26,710 nucleotides of DNA from an uncultured Candidatus Melainabacteria bacterium (GTDB taxonomy: Bacteria; Cyanobacteriota; Vampirovibrionia; Gastranaerophilales; Gastranaerophilaceae). The stretch is not shown here. Position 1 is the stretch's first letter. Where the stretch lies: the NCBI GenBank assembly GCA_947525005.1, contig CANNUY010000020.1, positions 1 through 26,710 of the forward strand, given 5' to 3'. More model-generated notes on the stretch are below. The model was not told the origin of the DNA, searched no databases, and saw only the letters and a list, made by a program, of their open reading frames with translations.

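Overview
The whole window is the inside of one giant gene. Reading + strand codons from base 2, no stop codon appears up to base 26710. That is 8,903 consecutive sense codons, with the true start upstream and the true stop downstream. No RNA gene, mobile element, CRISPR array, promoter or terminator is visible, and nothing on the minus strand is credible. Residue numbers below count from base 2.

The product is a low-complexity, Asn/Thr/Ser/Gly/Asp-rich surface-type protein with no cysteine codon and about 28 tryptophans. It is built almost entirely of parallel beta-helix type repeats. The GGA[IL] plus FxxN signature is the one known from chlamydial polymorphic membrane proteins and other type V (autotransporter) passengers. 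GC is about one third by eye. The likely host is therefore a low-GC Gram-negative bacterium, perhaps host- or gut-associated (lineages such as RF32-type Alphaproteobacteria, Elusimicrobia, Gastranaerophilales or Chlamydiae would fit). The taxon is inference only.

Layout (my block names). J is a recurring junction module of about 243-308 residues. G is a stack of GGAI/FxxN rungs. H is the exit segment after G. T is a Thr/Asn/Gly rung array. W is a tryptophan-anchored repeat of about 73 residues. Order: helix tail (2-547), J1 (548), 60-residue GxG repeats (1382), half-junction J2 (3218), unique YYF domain (3566), G1-H1 (4130), J3 (5081), T1-W1 (5969), J4 (6989), G2-H2 (7718), J5 (10334), G3-H3 (11162), J6 (13271), G4-H4 (14051), J7 (15545), T2-W2 (16409), J8 (18269), short bridge, J9 (19223), short bridge, J10 (20222), T3-W3 (21092), J11 (22610), T4-W4 (23534), J12 (24461), T5-W5 (25355 to the window end).

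So the protein alternates one kind of junction with two kinds of cassette, G-H or T-W. Each junction opens with a segment resembling the C-terminal autochaperone region of pertactin-like passengers and closes with what looks like the first rungs of the next helix. The inferred role is a very long extracellular fibre or adhesin (at least roughly 0.9 MDa) whose helices are punctuated by internal cap/folding modules. The repeated junction module, and the way cassettes appear to have been added, lost and swapped around it, is the most interesting content of the window.
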